DNA of 64,000 nt, taken from an uncultured Eubacteriales bacterium (GTDB lineage Bacteria; Bacillota; Clostridia; Monoglobales; Monoglobaceae). The notes under the pieces are model-generated. The model saw nothing but the letters and a program-made list of their open reading frames with translations. It was not told where the DNA came from and did not search any database. Both the position numbers and the translations under genes were made by a program. The stretch is taken from assembly GCA_958352815.1 (NCBI GenBank), contig CATWQA010000005.1:20431-84430 (forward strand), in the 5' to 3' direction. This document shows positions 45,447-55,178 of the stretch, piece by piece (positions within the stretch are counted from its first letter, which is position 1; each line of letters opens with the position of its first letter).

Positions 45447-47282
45447 ATGAATAATTTTTTACCCATATCCAAGGAAGATTTAAATAAAAGAGGAATTGAG
45501 CAGCTTGACTTTGTGTATGTTATAGGCGATGCGTACGTGGATCATCCAAGCTTCGGGCATGCCATAATCTCACGGGTGCTCGAGCACGCCGGATATACAA
45601 TCGGGATTATATCCCAGCCCGACTGGAAAACTTGCGAGGAATTTAAACGTCTGGGAAGACCAAGGCTCGGTTTTTTTGTCATGTCGGGGAATATTGACCC
45701 CATGGTAAACAGGTATACCGCCGCAAAGAGGGTGAGGAACACCGATTTGTATTCCCCCGGAGGAAAGGCGGGAATGCGGCCTGATAGAGCAACCATTGTA
45801 TACTGCAACAAAATCAGAGAGGCATACGGCAATATACCGATTGTAATCGGAGGAATTGAGGCAAGCCTCAGGAGATTTCCTCATTATGACTATTGGAGCG
45901 ATAAGGTTAGGCGGAGCATTTTGATTGACAGCGGAGCCGACCTGCTTATTTTCGGAATGGGAGAGAGGCAGGTGGTTGAGGTTGCCGACCTGCTCAGCGC
46001 AGGCGTTCCCGTACGTGAAATTAAGGGTATTATGGGAACTATGTATATTGAGAGTGTTGAGGAGCAGCTCCCTTATGACGGCATAAGACTGCCCTCCTAT
46101 GATGAGCTTTGCACGGATAAAAGGAAGTACGCCGAAGCCACAAGAACCCAGTATGAGGAGCAGGATTATGTTAGGGGAAAGCCCCTTGTTCAGCTTGACA
46201 GGGACAAGTATATTGTGCAGAACCCTCCTGCAAAGCCACTGACCACAGAGGAACTGGACGATGTATACAGGCTTCCATACATGCGGACGTATCACCCCGT
46301 TTATAAAAAGCAAGGGGGAGTGCCCGCTATTCAAGAGGTTGAGTTTTCAATCACCTCCTGCCGAGGCTGCTTCGGGGGCTGTAATTTTTGCGCTTTAACT
46401 CTACATCAGGGGCGAACGGTGACATCCAGAAGCCATGAGTCCATAATTGAGGAAGCAAAGCTGCTTACCGAGTTAAAGAATTTCAAGGGTTATATTCACG
46501 ATGTGGGCGGTCCTACGGCAAACTTCAGGTTTGCCTCCTGCAAGGAGCAGGAGAGGAGGGGCGTGTGCAAAACAAGGCAGTGTCTGTTCCCGAAGCCCTG
46601 CAGAAACCTGATTGTTGACCATAAGGACTATACGGAGCTTTTAAGGGAGCTTAGAAAGCTGCCGCGAGTTAAAAAGGTCTTTGTGAGAAGCGGAATTAGA
46701 TTTGATTATCTTATGGCGGATAAGGACGACACCTTTTTGTATGAGCTGGTGAAGCACCATGTCAGCGGGCAGCTCAAGGTTGCCCCGGAGCATATTGCGG
46801 ATAACGCTTTAAGGCATATGGGAAAGCCGAAGCATGAGGTTTTTGAAAGGTTCTGCAGAAAGTATGAAAGAGTAAATAAGGAACTGGGCAAGGATCAGTA
46901 TTTGGTGCCCTATCTCATGTCCTCCCACCCGGGTTGTACCTTAAAGGATGCGGTAAGGCTGGCGGAGTATTTGCGAGATACAGGGCATAATCCCGACCAG
47001 GTTCAGGATTTTTATCCGACGCCCGGCAGCATCTCCACCTGCATGTACTACACAGGCATTAATCCATTGACCATGGAGCCTGTGTATGTTCCGAAAACAT
47101 ATGAGGAAAAGCAGATGCAGAGAGCCCTGCTGCAATACAGAAGCCCCAAGAACTATGACCTGGTTCATAAGGCGCTTGTTAAGGCGGGACGGGAGGACTT
47201 AATCGGCTATGGCGAAAAATGCCTGATAAGACCGAAGCATAAAAAGAATATTAATAAAAATAAGATAAAGGAGCGAAAGTAA
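45447..47282 (+). CDS. ygiQ: YgiQ-family radical SAM protein
   Basis: A 611-residue protein of unknown reaction. It has an N-terminal cobalamin-binding-like domain ([18 protein letters not shown]) and a radical SAM core with [11 protein letters not shown] (about residues 305-315). The C-terminal part ends very basic ([12 protein letters not shown]). The start matches the family N-terminus (FLPISKEDL), yet no Shine-Dalgarno exists and the promoter -10 is 6 nt upstream. The stop overlaps the folD ATG by one base. Confidence 0.92.
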   Translation: MNNFLPISKEDLNKRGIEQLDFVYVIGDAYVDHPSFGHAIISRVLEHAGYTIGIISQPDWKTCEEFKRLGRPRLGFFVMSGNIDPMVNRYTAAKRVRNTDLYSPGGKAGMRPDRATIVYCNKIREAYGNIPIVIGGIEASLRRFPHYDYWSDKVRRSILIDSGADLLIFGMGERQVVEVADLLSAGVPVREIKGIMGTMYIESVEEQLPYDGIRLPSYDELCTDKRKYAEATRTQYEEQDYVRGKPLVQLDRDKYIVQNPPAKPLTTEELDDVYRLPYMRTYHPVYKKQGGVPAIQEVEFSITSCRGCFGGCNFCALTLHQGRTVTSRSHESIIEEAKLLTELKNFKGYIHDVGGPTANFRFASCKEQERRGVCKTRQCLFPKPCRNLIVDHKDYTELLRELRKLPRVKKVFVRSGIRFDYLMADKDDTFLYELVKHHVSGQLKVAPEHIADNALRHMGKPKHEVFERFCRKYERVNKELGKDQYLVPYLMSSHPGCTLKDAVRLAEYLRDTGHNPDQVQDFYPTPGSISTCMYYTGINPLTMEPVYVPKTYEEKQMQRALLQYRSPKNYDLVHKALVKAGREDLIGYGEKCLIRPKHKKNINKNKIKERK

Positions 47283-48130
47283 TGGCTAAGATTTTAAGCG
47301 GAAAGGTAGTTTCGGCAAGAGTTAAGGAGGAGTTAAAGAAAGAGGTTGAGGAGCTTAACGGCAAGGGCAAGCGCACAGGTTTGGCGGTTGTGCTTGTGGG
47401 CGAGGATCCTGCCTCAAAGGTATACGTTAGGAATAAGGAAAAGGCATGTGAGGAAATAGGCATATATTCCGAGATGCACAAGCTTCCCGAGGAGACAACC
47501 GAGGAGGAGCTTTTAAGCTTGATTGACAAGCTGAATAAAGATGACAACATTGACGGAATACTTGTCCAGCTGCCCTTGCCCAAGCACCTGGATGACAAGG
47601 TTATTATAAATAATATAAGAGCCGATAAGGACGTTGATGCGTTCCACCCCGTAAACGTGGGAAAGATTATTATTGGTGACTATGATTTTCTCCCTTGCAC
47701 TCCGGCGGGAATTATGGAGCTTATATACGAGAGCGGCGTTGAGGTGGACGGAAAGGAATGTGTTGTAATCGGAAGAAGCAACATTGTAGGAAAGCCCATG
47801 TCTATGCTGCTGCTCCATGAGAACGGAACGGTTACCACATGCCACTCCCACACAAAGGATCTGCCCGAGGTGACAAGGAGGGCTGACATTCTTGTAGCGG
47901 CAGTTGGAATAGCCAAGTTCGTTAAGGCGGATATGGTTAAGCCGGGGGCTGTTGTGATTGACGTGGGCATGAACAGGGACGAAAACGGCAAGCTCTGCGG
48001 CGATGTGGATTTTGATGCGGTTGAGCCTGTTGCAGGGGCTATAACTCCTGTTCCGGGGGGAGTCGGTCCTATGACAATTGCCATGCTTATGAGAAACACG
48101 GTTACGGCTTCCAAAAATAAACTTAAGTAA
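47282..48130 (+). CDS. folD: FolD: methylenetetrahydrofolate dehydrogenase / methenyl cyclohydrolase
   Basis: A 282-residue bifunctional one-carbon enzyme. Landmarks are the catalytic [11 protein letters not shown] with Tyr and Lys, the QLPLPKHL signature, DGFHPVN-like DAFHPVNVG, the NADP site [11 protein letters not shown] and the C-terminal [17 protein letters not shown] precedes the ATG. It is probably co-transcribed with the upstream radical SAM gene. Confidence 0.97.
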   Translation: MAKILSGKVVSARVKEELKKEVEELNGKGKRTGLAVVLVGEDPASKVYVRNKEKACEEIGIYSEMHKLPEETTEEELLSLIDKLNKDDNIDGILVQLPLPKHLDDKVIINNIRADKDVDAFHPVNVGKIIIGDYDFLPCTPAGIMELIYESGVEVDGKECVVIGRSNIVGKPMSMLLLHENGTVTTCHSHTKDLPEVTRRADILVAAVGIAKFVKADMVKPGAVVIDVGMNRDENGKLCGDVDFDAVEPVAGAITPVPGGVGPMTIAMLMRNTVTASKNKLK

Positions 48131-48160
48131 TATTTTTCGATAGGTTGAAAGGTTTTTTAT

Positions 48161-49546
48161 ATGAAGGTTGAAGATGAAAAAATAGAACTGTTTGAGAAAA
48201 TGCCCATACCCAGGGCGGCAATGAAGCTGGCAGTTCCCACGGTTTTAAGCTCTCTGGTTATGGTTATATATAACCTTGCGGACACGTACTTTGTGGGAAT
48301 GTTAAACGACCCGGTGCAGAACGCGGCGGTAACTCTGGCGGCGCCGGTGCTCCTTGCCTTTAACGCCGTCAACAACCTTTTCGGAGTGGGCTCGTCAAGC
48401 ATGATGAGCCGCGCCCTGGGCTCAAAGGACTATGATACCGTGCGCCTCAGCTCTGCCTTTGGGTTTTATTGCTCTGTAATTTCGGGTCTGGTTTTCTCTT
48501 TGCTGTGCACGGTGTTTTCTGCACCTTTGCTCAATTTGCTGGGTGCGGACAGTAACACTGCATACCTGACCGGGCAGTACATGAAGTGGACGGTGAATTT
48601 CGGAGCGGCTCCCGCAATTTTAAACGTGGTTATGGCGTATATGGTGCGGTCGGAGGGCTCTTCGCTCCACGCCAGCATCGGCACCATGAGCGGCTGCGCC
48701 CTGAATATAATTCTCGACCCGATTTTTGTTTTGCCCTGGGGCTTTAATATGGGTGCGGCAGGAGCGGGATTAGCCACCTTTATTTCCAACTGCGTTGCCT
48801 GCATATACTTTTTTGTTTTAATATATTCAAGACGGGGCAAGACCTTTGTGTGCGTTAACCCAAAAATGTTTAAACCTAAGAAGTATATTGTAAAAGGCGT
48901 GTGCGGCGTGGGAGTGCCCGCCGCAATACAGAATTTGCTGAATGTTACGGGAATGACGGTTTTGAACAACTTCACGTCGGTATACGGCTCTGCGGCGGTG
49001 GCGGCAATGGGAATTTCTCAAAAAATAAACATGGTCCCCATGCAGGTCGCATTCGGCTTGTCACAGGGCGTAATGCCCCTTATCGGATACAATTATTCAA
49101 GCAGGGACGTTAAACGCATGAAGGGAACTGTTATGTTTACCGCGAAAATATCGCTGACGTTTCTGGTAGGAATAGCGTTGATGTTCTTCTTCAGCTCGGA
49201 GTTCTGGATAAGAATGTTTATGAGCAATGAGGAAATTGTGGCGTACGGCTCGTCATTCCTGCGCGGATTTTGTATTGCCCTGCCCTTTTTGTGTATGGAT
49301 TTCCTTGCCGTTGGCGTGTTCCAGTCGGTGGGAATGGGAAGCAAGGCGTTTCTGTTTGCTATATTGAGAAAGATAGCTCTGGAAATACCCGCGCTCTATG
49401 TGCTTAACAAGCTGTTTCCTCTATATGGTCTTGCATATGCTCAGGCGGTGGCAGAGGTTGTCTTGGCGGTTGCTGCGGTGCTGACGCTGCGGTCAATATT
49501 CAACAAGCTGAGCCGTGAAAAACGCCAAACAGAGAGTTTGGAATAA
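48161..49546 (+). CDS. MATE-family multidrug exporter
   Basis: A 461-residue membrane protein with twelve helices in two homologous halves. The N-terminus has PRAAMKLAVPTVLSSLVMV and NLADTYFVGML, and the second half carries GISQKINMVPMQVAFGLSQG. These are marks of the DinF/NorM class. Substrate is unknown. It lies 30 nt after folD. Confidence 0.9.
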   Translation: MKVEDEKIELFEKMPIPRAAMKLAVPTVLSSLVMVIYNLADTYFVGMLNDPVQNAAVTLAAPVLLAFNAVNNLFGVGSSSMMSRALGSKDYDTVRLSSAFGFYCSVISGLVFSLLCTVFSAPLLNLLGADSNTAYLTGQYMKWTVNFGAAPAILNVVMAYMVRSEGSSLHASIGTMSGCALNIILDPIFVLPWGFNMGAAGAGLATFISNCVACIYFFVLIYSRRGKTFVCVNPKMFKPKKYIVKGVCGVGVPAAIQNLLNVTGMTVLNNFTSVYGSAAVAAMGISQKINMVPMQVAFGLSQGVMPLIGYNYSSRDVKRMKGTVMFTAKISLTFLVGIALMFFFSSEFWIRMFMSNEEIVAYGSSFLRGFCIALPFLCMDFLAVGVFQSVGMGSKAFLFAILRKIALEIPALYVLNKLFPLYGLAYAQAVAEVVLAVAAVLTLRSIFNKLSREKRQTESLE

Positions 49547-49555
49547 GGAGCGAAA

Positions 49556-50005
49556 ATGATTATCAGAGAATATAAGCCGGAGGACTGCCCTCAGATTGCG
49601 GAGCTGTTTTATAATACTGTTCATACGGTAAACGCTAAGGACTACACAGAGGAGCAGCTTAACGCATGGGCGGACGGCAATATTGACATTGAAAAGTGGA
49701 ACCTGTCATTCCTTGAGCACTATACCTGCGTTGCTGTTGAGGACGGCGTTGTTGTGGGCTTCGGGGATATTGATGATTGCGGGTACCTGGATCGCCTGTA
49801 TGTTCATAAGGACTATCAGGGCAGAGGTGTTGCGTCGGCGCTTTGCGACAGTCTGGAGCCCTGCGCCAAAGGAAAAATATTTACTCACGCTTCAATAACG
49901 GCAGTCCCCTTTTTTAAAAAGAGAGGCTACATAGTTGTAAAGGAGCAGCAGGTTGAGCGCAAGGGCGTTCTGCTGACTAACTTCGTGATGGAAAAGCGAT
50001 TTTGA
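49556..50005 (+). CDS. GNAT-family N-acetyltransferase
   Basis: A 149-residue enzyme. The acetyl-CoA loop motif is YVHKDYQGRGVASALCD (about residues 81-97), and the C-terminal strand is FFKKRGYIV. It is close to the YafP/ElaA-like group. It sits 9 nt after the MATE gene, so the pair may act together in resistance. The substrate is unknown. Confidence 0.85.
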   Translation: MIIREYKPEDCPQIAELFYNTVHTVNAKDYTEEQLNAWADGNIDIEKWNLSFLEHYTCVAVEDGVVVGFGDIDDCGYLDRLYVHKDYQGRGVASALCDSLEPCAKGKIFTHASITAVPFFKKRGYIVVKEQQVERKGVLLTNFVMEKRF

Positions 50006-50015
50006 GAGGGTTATT

Positions 50016-50459
50016 TTGGAAATCAGAGAGATTAAAGAAAATAAAAAACAGTATCTCCCACTGCTGTTGCTTGCGGATGAACAGGAAAGCATGATAGATA
50101 AATACCTGGACAGGGGGACGATGTATGTTCTTGAGGACAACGGCGTTAAATGCCAATGTGTGGTAACGGATGAGGGAAATAAAATTCTTGAAATCAAAAA
50201 TATTGCAACAGAGCCGAAACATCAAGGTAAAGGCTACGGCAAATATATGATTGATTTTATTGTGCAAAAATATAAGGATAAATATTCCTTGCTGCAGGTC
50301 GGAACCGGGGACAGCCCTCTGACAGTTCCCTTTTATGAAAAATGCGGTTTTGTTCGCTCTCATCGTATTAAAAATTTCTTTATTGAGAATTACGATCACC
50401 CAATATATGAATGCGGCTTCCGTCTTACAGATATGGTTTACTTGCAGAGGAAAATATAA
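50016..50459 (+). CDS. GNAT-family N-acetyltransferase
   Basis: A 147-residue enzyme starting at TTG 50,016 (MEIREIKENKKQ). The acetyl-CoA motif is EPKHQGKGYGKYMIDF (about residues 67-82), followed by VPFYEKCGFVRSH. It lies 10 nt after the preceding acetyltransferase, but the two are not close in sequence. Substrate unknown. Confidence 0.82.
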   Translation: MEIREIKENKKQYLPLLLLADEQESMIDKYLDRGTMYVLEDNGVKCQCVVTDEGNKILEIKNIATEPKHQGKGYGKYMIDFIVQKYKDKYSLLQVGTGDSPLTVPFYEKCGFVRSHRIKNFFIENYDHPIYECGFRLTDMVYLQRKI

Positions 50460-50466
50460 CATAAAC

Positions 50467-50503
50467 AAAAGCTTGCGCCTTTAGGCGGGGCTTTTTGCTT
50501 TTT
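50467..50503 (+). terminator. Terminator of the folD-MATE-GNAT unit
   Basis: AAAAGC..CGCC-TTTA-GGCG..GCTTTT with G-U pairs and a bulge, merging into a T-rich tail. Confidence 0.7.
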
Positions 50504-50605
50504 AGAATAAGTCCGATTTAGCTTTTTTTTGATATATAGCCAAAACGAATAGATAATTATTTGATATAAGCATTAGACATTTTGAATATTTATGTTATAC
50601 TGTAA

Positions 50606-51163
50606 TCTGGGAAACAATCCATACAGGCTTGCATTGACCGCTTGAATATCGGTTACGTGGATATGATGCTTTTGCACCACCCCGACACCAACGATGTTAA
50701 AGCATACAAGGCAATGGAGCAATTTGTTGTCGAGGGGAAAATTCGCTCCATCGGTCTATCAAACTGGTATGTGGAGGAATTGGGAGAATTTTTGCCTCAG
50801 GTGGATATAAAGCCTGCTCTTGTGCAAAATGAGATACACCCTTATTATCAGGAAAACGATGTAATTCCGTATATACAATCTCTGGGTATAACCGTGCAGG
50901 GCTGGTATCCTCTGGGAGGCAGAGGGCATACCGGGGAACTGCTGGGCGATCCTGTAATTTCCGAAATTGCCGAGGCGCACGAAGTGTCCTCTGCGCAGGT
51001 CATACTAAGGTGGAACTTGCAAAAGGGCGTGGTTGTTATCCCGGGTTCAAGCAATCCCGAGCATATTGAGGGAAATAATGAGCTGTATCATTTCAGCCTG
51101 ACAGATGAAGAGATGCAGAGAATTAACGCTCTTGACAGAAACGAAAAACATGATTGGTATTAA
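50606..51163 (+). pseudogene. 5'-truncated aldo/keto reductase
   Basis: The frame from 50,606 (after TAA 50,603) reads SGKQSIQACIDRLNIGYVDMMLLHHPD and continues in family register to the end (LRWNLQKGVVVIPGSS, EEMQRINALDRNEKHDWY). The N-terminal about 80-90 residues of an aldo/keto reductase, with the catalytic Asp, Tyr and Lys, are missing. The catalytic His region (LLHHPD) and NADPH-binding C-terminal part remain. Only a non-functional 173-codon ORF with a TTG start at 50,642 is possible. Upstream DNA is unrelated A/T-rich sequence, so the 5' end was lost by deletion or recombination near 50,605. Confidence 0.85.
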
Positions 51164-51220
51164 ACCACGGACGCAATTGTTGAACACAAAAATATAAATT
51201 TTCCAAGTGCATTTATCCGT

Positions 51221-51262
51221 AGCCGATAATTCGAGAGTTTCTCAATTATCGGCTTTTACTTT
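51221..51262 (+). terminator. Terminator after the aldo/keto reductase remnant
   Basis: AGCCGATAATT / AATTATCGGCT, 11-bp stem with a 12-nt loop, then TTTTACTTTT. Confidence 0.8.
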
Positions 51263-51362
51263 TGGTTGACATTACTGCTATAATATTAACTGACAAAAAT
51301 ATTTTTATTTTGTCACAATTCTATCCTCTGGAACGTGTATAAAGTGAAAGGAGTTGATAGGG

Positions 51363-51857
51363 ATGACAAGGTCAGCAGTGCGGCCGACTGATGACGAAAT
51401 TACAAACACTGTTAAAAGCTATTCCAATATGCTCTTTAAGCTGTGCTTTACAATGCTGTGCAATCGCTCTGACGCTGAGGACGCGGTATCGGACACCTTT
51501 TGCAGGTACATAAGCAAAGCCCCTGTTTTCAAAGATGAGGAGCACAAAAAGGCATGGCTCATCAGAGTGGCGTCAAATATATGCAAGGACAGGCATCGTT
51601 TTAATATGAGACACAGCTATGTAAATTTGGACGATATTCAGGAATTTTGCGCAAGCGAGCCCGAAAGAGGTGTTTTGGAGGAGGTTTTGAGGCTGCCCGA
51701 TAAATACAAAACAGTTATTCATTTATTTTATGTTGAGGGATACAAGACAAGAGAAATATCCGAAATGCTGGGCATTTCGGATGCGGCGGTCAGAAAACGC
51801 CTGCAATATGGTCGTGAATTGCTAAGAATTGAGCATAGAAAGGAAGTTGAATTATGA
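51363..51857 (+). CDS. ECF-type RNA polymerase sigma factor
   Basis: A 164-residue sigma-70 family protein with region 2 (about 18-85: NRSDAEDAVSDTFCRY, KAWLIRVASNICKD) and region 4 (about 105-155: YKTREISEMLGISDAAVRKRLQ). ATG 51,363 has AAAGGAG 9 nt upstream; TTG 51,354 is too close to that site. The stop overlaps the next ATG (ATGA), so the two products are coupled and are probably a sigma/anti-sigma pair. Confidence 0.9.
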   Translation: MTRSAVRPTDDEITNTVKSYSNMLFKLCFTMLCNRSDAEDAVSDTFCRYISKAPVFKDEEHKKAWLIRVASNICKDRHRFNMRHSYVNLDDIQEFCASEPERGVLEEVLRLPDKYKTVIHLFYVEGYKTREISEMLGISDAAVRKRLQYGRELLRIEHRKEVEL

Positions 51858-52603
51858 ACAAGCAAGATTTCCTCAATGCGATGAACAAGGTAAATATAAG
51901 CAGCGAGGCTGAGCAGAGAATTATGAGCCAAGCAATTAATTTTAATCAAAAAAAGGAGAGTGTTACTATGTCAAAGAAAAAGATAGGTATCATAGCTGTT
52001 GCCGCGACTCTTGTGATGGGCATTGCAGCATATGCGTCAAGCGGAATTATAGCAAGTTGGAACGGTTCTTCAAGTTCGACGCCGGAATACACAAGCCTGC
52101 CCACCACAGAAGAAATCGTGTCGGATATAGGCTATGCGCCTGTTTTGATTGAAGAATTTGAAAACGGATATGTTTTTGATAACGCTTCTATTGTAAGAAA
52201 TGATTTGAGAGACGACAGCGGCGAAAGCGTTGAAAAATTCAAGTCTGTTACGATGAGGTATGAAAAGGGAAACGATAAGGTGCTCCTATCTGCCGATAGG
52301 TTTAATTCGGAAATGGAAGCCTCCGGCGAGGTAGTTGCAAATATCGACGGAATTGATATAAATTACGACAGTTATACTAACAAGGTTGTGCCGCCTGATT
52401 ATGAGCTGACAGAGGAGGATAAACAAGCCGAAGAAAATGGTGAGCTGGTATTTTCCTACGGTTCAAGCGATGTGTCTGTTTCCGAGGTTCAAAATCTTTC
52501 ATGGGAGCAGAACGGAATACACTATTCATTTACATGCATTGATAACAACATTTCGGTGGACGAACTCGTCAATATGGCAAAAGAAATTATAGCTGCAAAA
52601 TAG
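51854..52603 (+). CDS. Single-pass membrane protein, putative anti-sigma factor
   Basis: A 249-residue protein. Residues 1-40 are cytosolic and short for an anti-sigma domain. About 44-62 is the membrane segment (IGIIAVAATLVMGIAAYASS). The extracytoplasmic part is acidic and beta-rich (for example SVTMRYEKGNDKVLLSADRF), in the style of DUF4367-like sensor domains. It has no zinc HxxxCxxC motif, so its mechanism would differ from ZAS anti-sigma factors. The role rests on coupling with the sigma gene. Confidence 0.7.
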   Translation: MNKQDFLNAMNKVNISSEAEQRIMSQAINFNQKKESVTMSKKKIGIIAVAATLVMGIAAYASSGIIASWNGSSSSTPEYTSLPTTEEIVSDIGYAPVLIEEFENGYVFDNASIVRNDLRDDSGESVEKFKSVTMRYEKGNDKVLLSADRFNSEMEASGEVVANIDGIDINYDSYTNKVVPPDYELTEEDKQAEENGELVFSYGSSDVSVSEVQNLSWEQNGIHYSFTCIDNNISVDELVNMAKEIIAAK

Positions 52604-52611
52604 CGTATGGA

Positions 52612-52642
52612 ACGGGGCTGTCAAACTAGGACAGTCCCGTTT
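52612..52642 (+). terminator. Terminator of the sigma/anti-sigma operon
   Basis: ACGGGGCTGTC / GACAGTCCCGT around a short loop, followed by TTAC. It belongs to the CAGTCCC-bearing terminators also seen at 41,745 and 57,416. Confidence 0.65.
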
Positions 52643-52685
52643 ACTACCGTATAACATTCAACACTTTATTAATTTAAGCTCATCT

Positions 52686-52938
52686 ATTTTGATAAAGGCT
52701 TTGCCTTTGAAACCAATGCCGAGCCCTCGTCGGAGCAAAGTTCGCTAAGCTACGTTTTTCTTTGACAAGAAAAACATTCGCCCGCTTCCTTGCCCCTCCT
52801 TCTTCCCAAAAATCTCTGATTTTTGGGAGATGAGGAGCACATGCCCGTAAAGGCGTAGGCTTGACGAACAGGCAAGCCGAGCTATGAGGGCATAGTGCGA
52901 CGATGCGGCGGCAATGTCACAAAAGCCTTTATCAAAAT
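52686..52938. repeat. MITE-like element with perfect 17-bp terminal inverted repeats
   Basis: ATTTTGATAAAGGCTTT at 52,686-52,702 is repeated exactly in inverse at 52,922-52,938. The 219 bp between has no convincing gene but has internal hairpins: TTTTTCTT-TGAC-AAGAAAAA, CCCAAAAATC-TCT-GATTTTTGGG and GGCTTG-N9-CAAGCC. No target duplication is obvious. It accounts for the 52,640-52,980 intergenic gap. Confidence 0.6.
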
Positions 52939-52986
52939 TGCTTGTACGGTAAGTGTTCTCCAAGCGTTGGGACGGGCTTTTAAAAA

Positions 52987-54324
52987 CTATGATATAGGCA
53001 GCTCAATTGTTACGGAAAATCCCTTATTATTTTCGGCTTTCATTTTGCTGCCGTGGACGCGGAACACTCTGTATGCCATAGGCAGCCCTAAGCCGTGGGC
53101 TGTTTTGGGAATAACCGTAATGTTTTTTATCACCTCATCCGGAACCCCGATTCCGTTATCGGAAATCTTAATGTAAACCGTTCCCTTTTCCACGTATTCC
53201 GAAATGTTGATTGTGCAGCCGTTTTTGTTATGGACAATGCTGTTGTTAATCAGATTGAAAAAGGCCCGCTCCAATAGGGCTTCATCGCCCATAATAACTG
53301 ATGCCTCGTGTTTAAAATCAAGGTTGATTTCGTATTTTTCAGGCAGTCCGTTATTAATTATTTCCGTAACAATGCTGCGAAGCAGCGGGCAAAGGCGTAC
53401 CTCCTTTTTCTTTGAGGGCTGCATGTCATATTCAAGAGATGAAATTAAGTTTAAGTCCTCAATCAGCTTTTTCATTTTTATACTTTGCTTTGTTATTATA
53501 TTTGCCTTTTGTCTGTTCTCCTCTGAAATTTCGGAGGCGCTTGCAAGGGCTTCGGAATACCCCATGATCATGGAAAGGGGCGTGCGTATGTCATGTGAAA
53601 TCCCGGCAATCCAGTTGGAGCGGGCGTTATCCCGCAAAAGCAGAGCGGCGTTTTTTCGCTCTATGCTTTCCGAGGTTTCGTTGATATTTTTTGAAAGTTC
53701 TTTGAATATTCCTTTTTCTTTCAGGCGTATCTTTTTTTCAAGCCTTAAATCCTTTATGCCCAACGTGAGAGTTTTAAGCCGCTTATATAGCTTGCTTCCG
53801 AACAGAAGAGCAAGCAATACCGCAAGCAGCAGATTTAGGGCAAGTATTATCAATATCCTTTGCGGCAGCGTATCAAACCAGTCCATTGAATATTCCAGGT
53901 CATATTTGCCCACAGAGTTTTTCGGAATACCCAGCACCAAAAGTCCGTAGTCCTCTGCGCGGACATATACGGGGTAGTCGTTCAGATACCAGCGGGTCAT
54001 CTTTGCTATATCGTTTATTGTATACCGGTCGGGTATATCATTTGGCTTGTTTTGCTCCCATATAATATTTCCGCCCTCGTCAATCAAGATACACCATTTG
54101 TTTTCAGGAATGATGCTTTTATCCTTTAGTGTTATTTCGCCGTCTGTTACTTCTATATTTTCGCTAATTCTTTTCAAAATATGTCTCTGAGAATTAGGGT
54201 AAACATTGCCCGTATCGCTGCCGATATAGGCGATGCCCAAGAAGTTTATAATCAGCAGGATAATAGAAATAACAGCGGACAGCGCAGTAAAGCATATAAA
54301 AATTTTCCATACTGTTTTATTCAT
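52987..54324 (-). CDS. Sensor histidine kinase (lantibiotic/CprK-like)
   Basis: A 445-residue kinase. Membrane segments lie at about 8-32 and 155-175, with an extracellular domain of about 120 residues between. The phosphorylated His is in GISHDIRTPLSM (about 245). ATP-binding motifs are ERAFFNLINNSIVHN (N box) and ISDNGIGVP (G1), with GLGLPMAYRV (G2). It overlaps the response regulator by 8 nt and faces away from the exporter genes 55,179-57,400, which it probably senses for. Confidence 0.9.
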   Translation of the reverse strand: MNKTVWKIFICFTALSAVISIILLIINFLGIAYIGSDTGNVYPNSQRHILKRISENIEVTDGEITLKDKSIIPENKWCILIDEGGNIIWEQNKPNDIPDRYTINDIAKMTRWYLNDYPVYVRAEDYGLLVLGIPKNSVGKYDLEYSMDWFDTLPQRILIILALNLLLAVLLALLFGSKLYKRLKTLTLGIKDLRLEKKIRLKEKGIFKELSKNINETSESIERKNAALLLRDNARSNWIAGISHDIRTPLSMIMGYSEALASASEISEENRQKANIITKQSIKMKKLIEDLNLISSLEYDMQPSKKKEVRLCPLLRSIVTEIINNGLPEKYEINLDFKHEASVIMGDEALLERAFFNLINNSIVHNKNGCTINISEYVEKGTVYIKISDNGIGVPDEVIKNITVIPKTAHGLGLPMAYRVFRVHGSKMKAENNKGFSVTIELPIS

Positions 54325-55021
54325 TTTCAGTCACCAGCTTATAGCCCAGCCCTTTTGCCGTTAATAAGTGTTTGGGCCTGGACGGATTTTCTTCAATTTT
54401 TTCACGCAGCCGCCTTATATGAACCATTAAGGTGTTCTCGTATCCGTAATAGTTGTCGCCCCACGCCGCCATGCACAGAGCGTCGTTTGTCACAATGCGG
54501 TTTTTGTTTTCCCACAGCTTTTTGAGCAATATAAACTCCTTGGCGGTTAATGAGATTTTTTTGTTATCATATATGACCTGAGCCGTTTCAAAATCCACCG
54601 TCCTGCCTGAAAGACGAAAAGATGTTACTTCATGGGGCTTTGCGTAAGTGCGGCGGAGCAGGGCGGTTATACGCAGCAGCAATTCTCGGGTTAAAAATGG
54701 TTTTACGATATAGTCGTCAGCCCCCAGACCTAAGCCCTGTAATTTATCGTCAGCTTCGCCCCGAGCCGTAAGAAAAATAACGGGAGCTTGCGAAAGCCGG
54801 CGAATGTCATTGTACAGCGAAAATCCGTTTCCGTCGGGCAAATTAACGTCAAGAATACAGAGGGCTATGGGCTGTTCTTCAACAATTTTCAAGGCTTCTT
54901 TGCAATTTTCAGCGGTGTAAACATTGAAAAAGCCCTCAGACCATAATATATCGCGGATCATGTCCAAAAGGTCTTTTTCATCATCCACAAGCAGTATCTT
55001 TTTGTTTTTTAATTCCTCCAT
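54317..55021 (-). CDS. OmpR-family response regulator (CprR-like)
   Basis: A 234-residue regulator. The receiver has LLVDDEKD, the phospho-acceptor Asp in LCILDVNLPDG (about 53), and FLTARGEADD. The winged helix has NTLMVHIRRLREKI and TAKGLGYKL. The start at ATG 55,021 has a weak GGTG site. It is divergent from the exporter operon, and the direct repeats between them are the likely operator. Confidence 0.92.
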   Translation of the reverse strand: MEELKNKKILLVDDEKDLLDMIRDILWSEGFFNVYTAENCKEALKIVEEQPIALCILDVNLPDGNGFSLYNDIRRLSQAPVIFLTARGEADDKLQGLGLGADDYIVKPFLTRELLLRITALLRRTYAKPHEVTSFRLSGRTVDFETAQVIYDNKKISLTAKEFILLKKLWENKNRIVTNDALCMAAWGDNYYGYENTLMVHIRRLREKIEENPSRPKHLLTAKGLGYKLVTENE

Positions 55022-55091
55022 TTTAATCACCGATTTAATTATATCATCGCCGCAAACAAAAATAAAGACAAGTTTATCAATTTGTTTATAT

Positions 55092-55145
55092 TTAAGGTTA
55101 ACGTAAGGTTAAGTTAAGTTTAGTGAAAGGCGGCGGGTATAGAAT
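55092..55145 (+). promoter_or_regulatory. Exporter-operon promoter with response-regulator direct repeats
   Basis: TAAGGTTAA at 55,093-55,101 and 55,104-55,112, then TTAAGTTTA at 55,114-55,122, at 10-11-bp spacing. A -10-like TAGAAT follows at 55,140-55,145. Direct repeats of one helical turn just upstream of a -10 are typical OmpR-class activator sites. Confidence 0.65.
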
Positions 55146-55178
55146 ACAGTTATCTTAAATGAAAAGAGGTAAAACACT

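Noticed and set aside
45570..46334. 254-codon minus-strand ORF opposite the YgiQ-like gene
   Set aside because: Antisense shadow of a conserved radical SAM gene with no ribosome-binding site or family features.
52745..52963. 72-codon ORF in the MITE-like element
   Set aside because: No SD, skewed composition and overlap with both inverted ends; hairpin structure explains the sequence better.
53204..53950. 248-codon plus-strand ORF opposite the kinase
   Set aside because: Ser/Phe/Arg-rich mirror of a good histidine kinase; no start signal.
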